A stretch of DNA of 33,301 nt from Burkholderiaceae bacterium (lineage in GTDB: Bacteria; Pseudomonadota; Gammaproteobacteria; Burkholderiales; Burkholderiaceae_E). The stretch spans positions 1 through 33,301 of the forward strand of contig OMIE01000144.1 in the NCBI GenBank assembly GCA_900299025.1. Direction: 5' to 3'. Position numbers and translations under genes: made by a program. Below the pieces are notes generated by a model. That model was not told where the DNA came from. It saw only the letters and a list, made by a program, of their open reading frames with translations, and made no database searches. Below are positions 1 through 8,167 of the stretch, one piece after another (position 1 is the first letter of the stretch; every line of letters begins with the position of its first letter).

Positions 1-1
1 T

Positions 2-1378
2 ATCGATTGGCCGAGCAAACCAGGACTAAGCAGTGCTTCACTTCGTGCTGAAATTGATCGCATATGCACGCAGGCAGTATTTATTGGTCTTAACGCGTTG
101 ATTGTCCAGATCAGGCCCTCAGCCGATGCCTTATATGCATCGGCGATCGAGCCGACTAGCGAGTTTCTTGTGGGGCAACAAGGGGCAGCACTAGCAGACG
201 GCTTTGATCCACTTAGCTATTGGATTCAAAGCTGCAAGCAACATGGCCTTGAGTTTCATGCCTGGTTTAACCCTTATCGCGCACGGCATGCAAGTGCGAA
301 GTCAGGCTTTCACGCGAAACATCTTGCCAAGCAGCAACCCAAGCTTGTTGTTAAGTATGGCGATCAATGGTGGATGAATCCCGCCGAACCCAAAGCCCTC
401 GAATGGTCTTTACATGTCATCGACGATGTTGTGAGCCGTTATGATATCGATGGCGTTCATCTTGATGACTATTTTTATCCCTATCCGATTCAAGCTAAGG
501 ATAAAAAGCAATCCGCATTAGATTTTCCCGATGAGACGCAATACAAGCGCTATCGTCAGCTTGGAGGACGGCTTGATAAGCCTGATTGGCGACGCAGCCA
601 TGTTGATACCATGGTGCAAAAGCTTTATCAGCGCGTTCATAAGCAAAAGCCATGGGTGAGAGTTGGTATCAGTCCATTTGGCATCGGGAAGCCCGCCTTA
701 AGACCTGCTGGCATCCAAGGTTTCAGCCAATACGATCAGCTCTTTGCCGACGTCGAACGCTGGTGCAGTGAGGCATGGCTTGATTATCTCGCCCCACAAC
801 TGTACTGGAAAATCGAACAACAGTCACAATCGTTTGAAGTGCTGTTGAACTACTGGTCTGAACGGCTGGGGTCTAAGAGGCATTTGTGGCCAGGCCTCTA
901 TACGAGTTCGATCGGTCAGGCAGGCAGGATGTGGACTTCCAGTGAAATCCTTGATCAGATCCAACGACAAGGCCGTCAGCCGCTTGCTACAGGGCATATA
1001 CATTTCAGCATGGTCGCGCTCTTGAATAATCGAGACCAGATCGCTACCCTGCTTCACAAGGGGCCTTATCAACGGCCAAGTCTTGTTCCCTCGAGCCCCT
1101 GGCTCAGCAAGGGCCGACCTGAGCGTCCTCAACTTATCGCGCCCGATCAGCGAGGTATCTTGAGCTGGGAAAGACCACTCGGCTCGCAACCTTGGGGCAC
1201 GACGGCCACACGCTGGGTTTTACATCATCGCGCTAACGAGCAAAGCCCATGGTCGATGACCCACGGCGATGTGAACCTCAACCCCATTATCCTGAAGGCC
1301 AAGGAACAATATGTGCTGCGCTTACTCAATCGTGTGGGTGAGGCTAGCGATGCAATCGCCTTTACCTGGCAAATCTAA
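2..1378 (+). CDS. GHL10-family glycoside hydrolase (5' partial)
   Basis: The reading frame is open from base 2. Codons upstream of the TTG at 98 encode IDWPSKPGLSS and then FIGLNALIVQIRPSADA, the usual start of the GHL10 (DUF187) TIM-barrel, so the gene is cut by the window edge and does not start at 98. Other family marks are HAWFNPYRA, GVHLDDYFYPYP (probable acidic active-site residues) and APQLYWKIE. The last ~100 residues look like a fibronectin-III-type beta domain, common in this family. GHL10 proteins are usually exported glycosidases thought to act on peptidoglycan or related glycans. The gene sits 8 bp before murQ in the same direction, which supports a role in cell-wall-sugar recovery. 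Family assignment is firm; the substrate is inferred. Confidence 0.85.
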   Translation: MDWPSKPGLSSASLRAEIDRICTQAVFIGLNALIVQIRPSADALYASAIEPTSEFLVGQQGAALADGFDPLSYWIQSCKQHGLEFHAWFNPYRARHASAKSGFHAKHLAKQQPKLVVKYGDQWWMNPAEPKALEWSLHVIDDVVSRYDIDGVHLDDYFYPYPIQAKDKKQSALDFPDETQYKRYRQLGGRLDKPDWRRSHVDTMVQKLYQRVHKQKPWVRVGISPFGIGKPALRPAGIQGFSQYDQLFADVERWCSEAWLDYLAPQLYWKIEQQSQSFEVLLNYWSERLGSKRHLWPGLYTSSIGQAGRMWTSSEILDQIQRQGRQPLATGHIHFSMVALLNNRDQIATLLHKGPYQRPSLVPSSPWLSKGRPERPQLIAPDQRGILSWERPLGSQPWGTTATRWVLHHRANEQSPWSMTHGDVNLNPIILKAKEQYVLRLLNRVGEASDAIAFTWQI

Positions 1379-1386
1379 CTGTTTTC

Positions 1387-2310
1387 ATGTTCATGAATCC
1401 AAGCCTTCAAGTAAACACCGAAACCGCAAGTAGTGCGCATACTGCGCTGGATCAATATGCCACCCACGAACTCGTCGAAACCTTCGTGAGCGATCAGCAA
1501 TACGCCGCTATCGCGGTGATGAATGCTTCAAGTGCTATAGCGCAGGCTGTTGATGCAAGTGCCCAACGGCTTGCTCGCGGCGGACGCCTGATTTACGCCG
1601 GCGCAGGTACAAGCGGGCGCTTGGGCGTACTTGATGCAGTTGAACTTTTCCCAACGTTCTCATGGACTCGCGATCGAGCACCGGCGCTTTTAGCAGGTGG
1701 GTCTAGCGCCATGTTTCTAGCGGTGGAAGGTGCCGAAGATAACCGAGAACAAGCAGTCGTTGACTTGATGGCACTCGAACCCAACGAAACCGATGTGGTG
1801 TTTGCGATTGCAGCATCGGGCTATACGCCCTTTGCCATTGCAGTTATCGAAGCCGCAAAGCCACTTGGCTGTCTAACCATTGGCATGGCCAACAATCCAG
1901 GATCAACACTGCTACAAACCGCCGAACTATCGATCGTCCTCGACACTGGGCCTGAGGTGATTTCGGGTAGCACAAGGCTTAAAGCTGGTACTGCACAAAA
2001 AATTGCACTCAACAGCTTTTCAAGCGCGGTGATGGTGAAGCTTCATAAAGTTTATGGCAACTTAATGGTTGATCTTCGGGCGACCAATGCAAAGCTTTAT
2101 CGACGCGCACTGCGTTTGACGATGATGGCAAGCGGAGCAAACGAATCACAGGCCGAGGAAGCGCTGCTTGCCTGCGGCTATCGGGTCAAAGTTGCTATTG
2201 TTATGCTCAAGTGCCAGCTAGCGGCAGGCCAAGCCGAGGCATGGCTCGATGCGAAGGCGGGCGATCTACGTGCCGCTTTAGGAGAAGGTTTTTTTCGTGA
2301 AGGCAAATAG
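1387..2310 (+). CDS. murQ: N-acetylmuramic acid 6-phosphate etherase
   Basis: MurQ removes the lactyl ether from MurNAc-6-phosphate, giving GlcNAc-6-phosphate and D-lactate in the cytoplasm during peptidoglycan recycling. The 307 residues span the whole SIS-fold family. Visible marks are the sugar-phosphate loop GAGTSGRLGVLDAVE, Glu86 and Glu117 (31 apart, matching catalytic E. coli Glu83 and Glu114, the latter in EGAEDN), and the signature AGTAQKIALNSFSS followed by KVYGNLMVDL and ATNAKL. The start is ATG 1387 or the in-frame ATG 1393; neither has a clear Shine-Dalgarno. It follows the GHL10 gene by 8 bp. Its product is the substrate of the neighbouring, convergent nagA. No MurNAc kinase (AnmK or MurK) is visible here; it may lie upstream of the window. 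Confidence 0.95.
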   Translation: MFMNPSLQVNTETASSAHTALDQYATHELVETFVSDQQYAAIAVMNASSAIAQAVDASAQRLARGGRLIYAGAGTSGRLGVLDAVELFPTFSWTRDRAPALLAGGSSAMFLAVEGAEDNREQAVVDLMALEPNETDVVFAIAASGYTPFAIAVIEAAKPLGCLTIGMANNPGSTLLQTAELSIVLDTGPEVISGSTRLKAGTAQKIALNSFSSAVMVKLHKVYGNLMVDLRATNAKLYRRALRLTMMASGANESQAEEALLACGYRVKVAIVMLKCQLAAGQAEAWLDAKAGDLRAALGEGFFREGK

Positions 2311-2348
2311 AAAGCTTGTGCAAATCAATGCATGAATCATTAGGATTT

Positions 2349-3482
2349 CTAGACCGATTCGTCAAGCTCAAGTCTTTGTCCTCCAATCACAACCTGCCGA
2401 ACAAGCAATGTATCGTGCTCCAAGACCACCAAATCGGCATAGCATCCTTCGCTGATCCGGCCACGGTCCTGCAAACCCAGGATTTGCGCTGGCCTGGTAG
2501 AAAGCATGGCACTAGCCTGCTCGATACCTAAGCCAATCGCTATAAGATTACGAAATGCCTGATCCATTGTGAGCGCGCTACCTGCAAGCGTTCCGTCGGC
2601 AAGTCTCACGGCACCAAGACAGCTAAAGACTCGTTGTTCACCGAGTTGGTACTGACCATCGGGCATGCCTGCTGCTGCGGTGGCATCGGTAACCGCATAA
2701 AGCGCAGGAATCGCGCGGTAGGCAGCCAGCACCGCGCCTGGGTGCACGTGTAAAAGATCTGGAATGATTTCTGCAAACTGAGCGTGTGCCAGTGCTGCAC
2801 CAATCATCCCCGGTGCACGGTGATGAAAGCCAGACATCGCATTGAATAAGTGAGTCACTCCGACGGCGCCGCAGCGAAGGGCTTCGCAGCAAAGCTCATA
2901 ACTTGCGCCGCTATGACCAAGCTGCACTGTAAATCCAGCCTCGCGTAGGGCAACAATCAATTGCAAATGTGTATCGGTCTCAGGAGCGATCGTAATAACC
3001 TTGAGATCTGCAATCGTATGCAAGGCCATGATCTCCTCAAGGCTCGCCACTTTCGCATGCGGCGGCTGCGCGCCGAGCTTTAGCGCGCTTAAGTAAGGCC
3101 CTTCAAGGTGCACACCGAGAATCTTTGCTTCGACCATGGGTGTGCTCGACTGCTGGCTCATCCGTTTTGCAATCGCTGCTAATGCCTTTTTTATCGCCTC
3201 GATGGGTGCCGTCATCGTAGTTGCGAGCATCGCTGTGGTGCCATGCCTGGCATGCATCGAAGCGATCGCACTGACCGCCTCATCCCCGTCCATAAAGTCA
3301 TGCCCTGCTGCACCATGAACATGCAAGTCAATAAATCCGGGGACGATCAGCGGGAGACGGTTTGCGCCTTCGCGGGTGGGTTTATCGTGAGCAAGCATCG
3401 CTTTGATGCGATCCCCCTCCCAAATCAAGTCGCCTTGCATCAAACCTTCGGGCGTCAATATCAGTCCATGCAGCCTGTCCAC
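2349..3482 (-). CDS. nagA: N-acetylglucosamine-6-phosphate deacetylase
   Basis: NagA deacetylates GlcNAc-6-phosphate to glucosamine-6-phosphate, the step after MurQ. The 377-residue amidohydrolase shows the HxH motif (His54, His56 in IDLHVHGAAG), metal ligand Glu127 in HLEGPY, His190 in GHSGA, His211 in THLFNAM, and the catalytic Asp266 in VTDATAAAGMPDG. All essential residues are present. The start is GTG at 3482, preceded by AAGGG with 8-nt spacing. It converges on murQ with a 38-bp gap that holds no obvious terminator, and is divergent from the SpmAB-like gene by 59 bp. No glucosamine-6-phosphate deaminase (NagB) lies in the window. Confidence 0.95.
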   Translation of the reverse strand: MDRLHGLILTPEGLMQGDLIWEGDRIKAMLAHDKPTREGANRLPLIVPGFIDLHVHGAAGHDFMDGDEAVSAIASMHARHGTTAMLATTMTAPIEAIKKALAAIAKRMSQQSSTPMVEAKILGVHLEGPYLSALKLGAQPPHAKVASLEEIMALHTIADLKVITIAPETDTHLQLIVALREAGFTVQLGHSGASYELCCEALRCGAVGVTHLFNAMSGFHHRAPGMIGAALAHAQFAEIIPDLLHVHPGAVLAAYRAIPALYAVTDATAAAGMPDGQYQLGEQRVFSCLGAVRLADGTLAGSALTMDQAFRNLIAIGLGIEQASAMLSTRPAQILGLQDRGRISEGCYADLVVLEHDTLLVRQVVIGGQRLELDESV

Positions 3483-3541
3483 GCCATTAGCCCTTATGCT
3501 TGAGCTTGTGATCGCTAACTGCTGAATGGAAAAAACGCAAG

Positions 3542-4798
3542 ATGCTTTTAAATGCCATATGGGTCGGATTTTTCTTGGTCGGTTTCGCAGTGGCGCTTGT
3601 CAAAATGCTCCAGGGAGATCTTGGCATATTCAATAAGTTGATGTCGGGTCTATTTGATGCCTCCAAGACTGGATTTGATATATCGCTAGGACTTGTTGGA
3701 GTGATGAGTTTATGGCTGGGCATCATGCGCATTGGCGAAAAGGCTGGACTTATCGAACAATTTGCCAAGTTACTTGCCCCCTTTTTTAGTCGTATTTTTC
3801 CAGAAGTCCCCAAAGGACATCCCGCAGCGGGCAGCATGGTGATGAATATGTCGGCCAATATGCTGGGCCTGGACAACGCCGCAACGCCGCTCGGACTCAA
3901 AGCCATGAAAGAGCTTCAGTCGCTGAATCCCAAGGCGGATCAAGCCTCTAATGCGATGATTATGTTTTTGGTGCTCAATACCGCAGGCATTACGCTCATC
4001 CCAACCTCCGTAATTGCCATCCGGCAAACGATGGCGATTGAACAGGGCCTAAAGGGCTTTAATGGCGCTGATATTTTCTTGCCCGCCTTAATGGGAACTT
4101 TTGTATCGTTTAGCGCAGGCCTGATCGCCGTCGCCTGGGTGCAGCGAATACGCCTTACCTCTCTGCCCATACTTAGCTTTTTTGGATTGTTTGGGGCTTT
4201 CATTGCAGCGCTCTATTTTTCGTTACAAGGCCTGGAAGCTCAGCAGCTTAATCAACGCATGGGTGTGATCGGTAGCGTGATCATTATGTCCGTCATTTGC
4301 TTGTTCATGCTGTCGGCAGTCATGCGCCGTGTGAATGTCTACGAAAGCTTTATCGAAGGCGCAAAGGAAGGCTTTAGCGTTGCCGTACAAATTATTCCAT
4401 ATCTTATAGCTATGCTTGTTGCTATTTCTGTTTTCAGAAACTCGGGTTGCATGGATTACATCGTTGAAGCGATTGGCTCAGTCGTTAGAGGACTAGGGTG
4501 GGATGATCGTTTTGTTGCCGCGCTCCCGGTCGGTTTGATGAAGATTCTCAGCGGAAGTGGTGCACGAGGCCTCATGGTTGATGTGATGAAGACCTATGGC
4601 GTCGATTCCTTTGAAGGGCAACTCGCAGCAATCATCCAAGGATCGACTGAGACGACTTTTTATGTATTGGCTGTTTACTTTGGAAGTGTCAACATCCGAA
4701 AAACGCGCCATGCAGTCGCCTGTGCGCTATGGGCCGATTTGGTGGGCTTGATCGCTGCAATTCTAATTGCTTATGCCTTTTTTGGGCGCAGCTTATGA
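3542..4798 (+). CDS. fused SpmA-SpmB nucleoside-recognition membrane protein
   Basis: This 418-residue polytopic inner-membrane protein has two nucleoside-recognition (Gate) halves in one chain: an SpmA-like half with GLVGVMSLWLGIMRIGEKAGL and MNMSANMLGLDNAATPLG (about residues 50-130), and an SpmB-like half with EGFSVAVQIIPYLIAMLVAISVF through QGSTETTFYVLAVYFGSV (about 275-390). In Bacillus SpmA and SpmB are separate and affect spore-core dehydration. Non-sporulating Gram-negative bacteria commonly carry the fusion with unknown function, possibly a transporter. Its position beside nagA and murQ hints at a link to cell-wall metabolites, but that is inference. The last 28 bp overlap the 3' end of the convergent amidase gene. 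Confidence 0.85.
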   Translation: MLLNAIWVGFFLVGFAVALVKMLQGDLGIFNKLMSGLFDASKTGFDISLGLVGVMSLWLGIMRIGEKAGLIEQFAKLLAPFFSRIFPEVPKGHPAAGSMVMNMSANMLGLDNAATPLGLKAMKELQSLNPKADQASNAMIMFLVLNTAGITLIPTSVIAIRQTMAIEQGLKGFNGADIFLPALMGTFVSFSAGLIAVAWVQRIRLTSLPILSFFGLFGAFIAALYFSLQGLEAQQLNQRMGVIGSVIIMSVICLFMLSAVMRRVNVYESFIEGAKEGFSVAVQIIPYLIAMLVAISVFRNSGCMDYIVEAIGSVVRGLGWDDRFVAALPVGLMKILSGSGARGLMVDVMKTYGVDSFEGQLAAIIQGSTETTFYVLAVYFGSVNIRKTRHAVACALWADLVGLIAAILIAYAFFGRSL

Positions 4799-6168
4799 TG
4801 GCCACATACTCGCTCATAGGCTGCACCGATTGCCAGGATGCTAGGCTCATCAAACGCTTTCCCGACCCATTGCACACTAGTCGGCATCGCTTGTGACAAG
4901 CCCGAGGGCTGAGCCAGTGAGCATAAGCCGAGATAGTTGATGGGACGGGTGAGATAACCCGGTAAGGGCGAAGCTTCATCGATAGGCAAGACCGGAGCGA
5001 CGCTTGCCACCGTTGGCAGGAGCAAGGCCTCATAGTCGCGAAACCAGGCTGAGAAGGCTTGTCTGCGCTGCTGCATTTGTCTGAGCTCAGCAGCATAGTC
5101 AGAAGGCTTAAAGGCTTCGGCGCCTAAGATTCGACCACGAACCGCCTCACCTAAGGCAGCTTTGTCGTCGTGCACATAGGCCTCGTGCAAATGATAAGCC
5201 TCTGAGGCAATGATTCGCCCGGTGCACTGCGCAAGGCTAAAAAACCAATCGGGCAGGCGAACAACATCAATGGTTGCCCCCGCCGACTCAAGCGCCTTAG
5301 CTGCCTCTCGCCAGTTCGCAACCACGCCGCTTGCCATGAAGGAAGGCAGTTGCGCGTCCTCCACCATCGCTATCCGCATCCCCCGAACCGATGGGCGCAA
5401 ACGACCAAAGTCCTCAAGCGGTTGATGCCATGTTGTTGGATCTCTATGATCGGGTGCTGCAAGCGCCTGCAACATCCATGCACAATCTTGCACACTCAAT
5501 GCCATAGGACCGATCGTATCGAGTGTCCACGATAAAAGACCGGTCCCGTGCAACGATATACGTCCGTGGGTTACCTTAAGTCCGGTGATGCCATTGAATG
5601 CGCTTGGAATGCGCACAGACCCTCCGGTATCGCTACCGATGCCTGCCGGACAAAGACCCCCGGCAACCGCCACACCGGTACCGCTCGACGAACCCCCTGG
5701 TGCGCGATGGTTTTGCAAATCCCAAGGATTATGGGGTGTTCCCATCAGCGGATTGGTACCCCAGCCACCAAATGCGAACTCGGTCATATGGACCTTGCCA
5801 AGCGGGATCATGCCAGCTGCGAGTAGTCGCTCAAGTGTTGCACTGTTATGTGGGCTACGACGATTTTCAAAGTGCTTTGAACCGAGTGTGGTCACTTCCC
5901 CGTCGACTTCAATCAAATCCTTGAGAACCACGGGCAGGCCGTGCAAAGGACCTCGGGCATAGCCTTGTCGGCGTTGCTGATCGGCAGCGTCGGCCAAAGC
6001 GAGCGCTGACTCAGCGTCGAGCTTCACAAATGCATGAAGTTTCGGGTCACGAGCTTGAATCGCTGCAAGACATTGCTCGACAATCTCGCGCGAGCTGATA
6101 TCACCCCGTTCGAGTGCAGGTGACAGTTCACTTAGACTGGTTTCGTTCAAAGCGCTGATGTTTGCCAT
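4771..6168 (-). CDS. amidase signature family hydrolase
   Basis: A 465-residue amidase-signature enzyme related to GatA, aryl-acylamidases and allophanate hydrolase. The Ser-cisSer-Lys triad is complete: Lys83 in VVLKDLIEV, the cis-Ser in GGSSSG (158-163) and nucleophile Ser184 in GSDTGGSVRIPSAFNG. It hydrolyses an amide or small ester; the substrate cannot be read. It is not GatA by context, as no gatB or gatC is present. The frame runs open upstream to 6366, but I place the start at ATG 6168: GGGAG lies 10 nt before it, the product then has the family length and N-terminus, and the extra upstream codons only translate a 24-bp tandem repeat and antisense of the next gene. Confidence 0.88.
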   Translation of the reverse strand: MANISALNETSLSELSPALERGDISSREIVEQCLAAIQARDPKLHAFVKLDAESALALADAADQQRRQGYARGPLHGLPVVLKDLIEVDGEVTTLGSKHFENRRSPHNSATLERLLAAGMIPLGKVHMTEFAFGGWGTNPLMGTPHNPWDLQNHRAPGGSSSGTGVAVAGGLCPAGIGSDTGGSVRIPSAFNGITGLKVTHGRISLHGTGLLSWTLDTIGPMALSVQDCAWMLQALAAPDHRDPTTWHQPLEDFGRLRPSVRGMRIAMVEDAQLPSFMASGVVANWREAAKALESAGATIDVVRLPDWFFSLAQCTGRIIASEAYHLHEAYVHDDKAALGEAVRGRILGAEAFKPSDYAAELRQMQQRRQAFSAWFRDYEALLLPTVASVAPVLPIDEASPLPGYLTRPINYLGLCSLAQPSGLSQAMPTSVQWVGKAFDEPSILAIGAAYERVCGHHKLRPKKA

Positions 6169-6190
6169 GGCCGATTCACTCCCGATGCGT

Positions 6191-6238
6191 GTTAAGGGCA
6201 CACAGCCCTCGAAGGTTAAGGGCACACAGCCCTCGAAG
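6191..6238. repeat. perfect 24-bp tandem duplication with hairpin cores
   Basis: Two identical adjacent 24-bp units (6191-6214 and 6215-6238) lie in the divergent gap between the amidase start (6168) and the FrhB-like start (6282). Each unit contains agggcacacagccct, a 5-bp stem with a 5-nt loop, so the region can form two identical small hairpins. It may be a regulatory duplication or a recent slippage product. Confidence 0.8.
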
Positions 6239-6281
6239 CGATCAACTTCGTGAAGCTGCTCATTAGCCTTATAGTGCCACG

Positions 6282-7556
6282 ATGCATGCCACGGAACGCG
6301 ATCCCACGAAACAAGAAGCTGCATTTCGACAGCTTTGCACCGACTGCGGTATTTCAAGAACCGCACAAGCGAAACGTTGTGCGCAGGCTTGCCAATTCAT
6401 TAAGCCGAACTACGATGCCCTAGAGGTGAAGATCCATGGGCGGCGCCGGGGCGAGACTAACCAAAGCCAAGAGCCCATAGCCCCTGCTAAGCACAATCAG
6501 CAATTGATTGAGGATGAACGATTTTTCGGGCCTATGCAGGCCATGTACCGTGCAAGCTTGGCTAAGCCCCTTGAAGGCGCTCAGTGGAGCGGCATCACCA
6601 CGGCACTTGCAGCAGCGCTACTTGAGCAAGGACTTATTGATGCGGTGATCACCATGAAGGCCGACCCCGATGACGCCTGGAAGCCGGTTCCGATCATCGT
6701 GACTGAGCCCGAGGCGCTTGCACAATGCCGCGGGATGCGGATGGGCTATGCGCCTTTGCTTGCCCTCATTGAACCTGCACTTGCCCGGGGACTAAAGCGT
6801 CTTGCTGTGATTGGTATTCCCTGCCAGGTGTATGCGCTTCGGGCCTTAAGCGATGACTGGGAAAGGCAGGGGCTTACATCGCTTTATGTCATCGGTACGC
6901 CTTGTTCGGATAACACAAGCACCGCTCGCTTTCACGAGTTTTTGGCCTTGCTTGATACAAACCCTGAAACGATTAATTATCTAGAATTCCGAGCCGACTA
7001 CCATGTTGAACTCCGCTACACCGATGGCAGACAAAAGCTGATCCCCTTTTTACAATTACCCTTAAGCGACTTACCCCCGGATTTTTTCCCGAGCACTTGC
7101 AAGACTTGCGTGGACTACAGCAATGTTCTTTCGGATATAACAGTTGGATATATGGGAGGTAGCGGTGAGCAATGGATCATTGTCCGCAACCCAAGAGGAC
7201 AATTCATGCTCGATCAATTAGCAGGCAACATCAACTTAGCCGCGCCCAAACAGGCAGGCAAACGCCAAGCGGCAGTCAAAGCCTTTCAAAACAATTTAGA
7301 GCGAGCTGCGGGCGGCATCCCCTTGCGGCGGATGCCTAACTGGCTTCGACCCATCGTGGCTTGGTTGATGCCACGCCTTGGACCGCGTGGACTCGAATTT
7401 GCGAGAGCGCGGATCGAAATGAAAGCGATTGAAACCATCATCACCCTCAGATATCAATATCCCGCAAAACTAAAAAGCATGGTCCCCAATCATGTGTGGC
7501 AGCTCGTACAAGCTTATGGGCTCAAGCCCGAACGCAAGGAAGATAAATCATCATGA
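6282..7556 (+). CDS. FrhB/BciB-like iron-sulfur flavoprotein
   Basis: A 424-residue protein of the coenzyme F420 hydrogenase/dehydrogenase beta-subunit family, closest by eye to BciB, the ferredoxin-dependent 8-vinyl reductase of (bacterio)chlorophyll synthesis, and to plant 7-hydroxymethyl-chlorophyll reductase. Cys19, Cys22, Cys33 and Cys37 (LCTDCGISRT...KRCAQAC) can hold an iron-sulfur cluster. Further conserved cysteines lie in GIPCQVYAL, GTPCSDNT and FPSTCKTCVDYSN, and CRGMRMGYAPLLALIEPA is also typical. No pigment genes are in the window, so a pigment role is unproven and it may be a relative with another substrate. A TATAGT sequence (6270-6275) lies just before the ATG and no Shine-Dalgarno is seen, so the message could be nearly leaderless. 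It overlaps the next gene by ATGA. Confidence 0.75.
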   Translation: MHATERDPTKQEAAFRQLCTDCGISRTAQAKRCAQACQFIKPNYDALEVKIHGRRRGETNQSQEPIAPAKHNQQLIEDERFFGPMQAMYRASLAKPLEGAQWSGITTALAAALLEQGLIDAVITMKADPDDAWKPVPIIVTEPEALAQCRGMRMGYAPLLALIEPALARGLKRLAVIGIPCQVYALRALSDDWERQGLTSLYVIGTPCSDNTSTARFHEFLALLDTNPETINYLEFRADYHVELRYTDGRQKLIPFLQLPLSDLPPDFFPSTCKTCVDYSNVLSDITVGYMGGSGEQWIIVRNPRGQFMLDQLAGNINLAAPKQAGKRQAAVKAFQNNLERAAGGIPLRRMPNWLRPIVAWLMPRLGPRGLEFARARIEMKAIETIITLRYQYPAKLKSMVPNHVWQLVQAYGLKPERKEDKSS

Positions 7557-8167
7557 ATACAAGCTTGTCAACGCATGCCGATATGCATCGACTGATTTAT
7601 CTGCACGGATTTCGCTCCTCGCCCACTTCAAACAAAGCGAGCATGCTCAAAGAACGCTTTGAGCACATGGCGATTATTGATCGCTTTTGCTGCCCGCAAC
7701 TACCGATGTCACCGCTTGCTAGCCTCAGCCTGATTCAAGATCGCTACCTGCCAACCTCAGCCGATGTTTTTGTTGGCTCCTCGCTGGGTGGGCTTTATGC
7801 ACATTGGCTTGCCGAGCGTTACGGCTCGCGTTGCGTGTTGATCAACCCTGCTGTATATCCGTCTGTAAAACTCTCGTCTTACATTGGATCACTAAAGGCC
7901 TACCACTCGGATGCTGACCTGACCTGGTCCCCGAGCGATGTCGAGGAACTGATAAGCATTGAATCAGTGGGGTTAACCCGACCCGAACAATATCTTTTAC
8001 TTGCTGCAACCGGTGATGAGCTCATCGACTGGCGTGATATGCAACAACGCTACCAAAATGCCAAGCAATTGATCGTCGAGGGCAGCGATCATGCATTTAG
8101 CGGCTTTGAAAACTATATCGATCACATACTTAGCTTTGCTGGCTTTCTTCCATACTTGAACGATTAA
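7553..8167 (+). CDS. YqiA/YcfP-family alpha/beta-hydrolase (esterase)
   Basis: A 204-residue small alpha/beta hydrolase. It opens with RLIYLHGFRSSPTSNKA, the YqiA/UPF0227 oxyanion-loop pattern, has the nucleophile elbow GSSLGG, the NPAVYPS segment, a likely acid in LLAATGDELIDW and a likely catalytic His in EGSDHAFSGF. Relatives are cytoplasmic short-chain esterases; the natural substrate is unknown. The start ATG overlaps the stop of the FrhB-like gene (ATGA), so the two are probably translated together. An alternative start is ATG 7583. Its 3' end overlaps the convergent lyase/CoA-transferase gene by 38 bp. Confidence 0.85.
   Translation: MNTSLSTHADMHRLIYLHGFRSSPTSNKASMLKERFEHMAIIDRFCCPQLPMSPLASLSLIQDRYLPTSADVFVGSSLGGLYAHWLAERYGSRCVLINPAVYPSVKLSSYIGSLKAYHSDADLTWSPSDVEELISIESVGLTRPEQYLLLAATGDELIDWRDMQQRYQNAKQLIVEGSDHAFSGFENYIDHILSFAGFLPYLND

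Noticed and set aside
98-100. TTG start for the first gene
   Set aside because: The frame stays open to base 2 and the upstream codons encode conserved GHL10 sequence, so this is an internal codon of a truncated gene.
5585-5962. Open frames antisense to the amidase (several)
   Set aside because: They lie fully opposite a well-supported gene and show no recognisable domain or start signal.
6169-6366. N-terminal extension of the amidase
   Set aside because: It translates the tandem repeat and antisense of the FrhB-like gene; a Shine-Dalgarno and family N-terminus support 6168.
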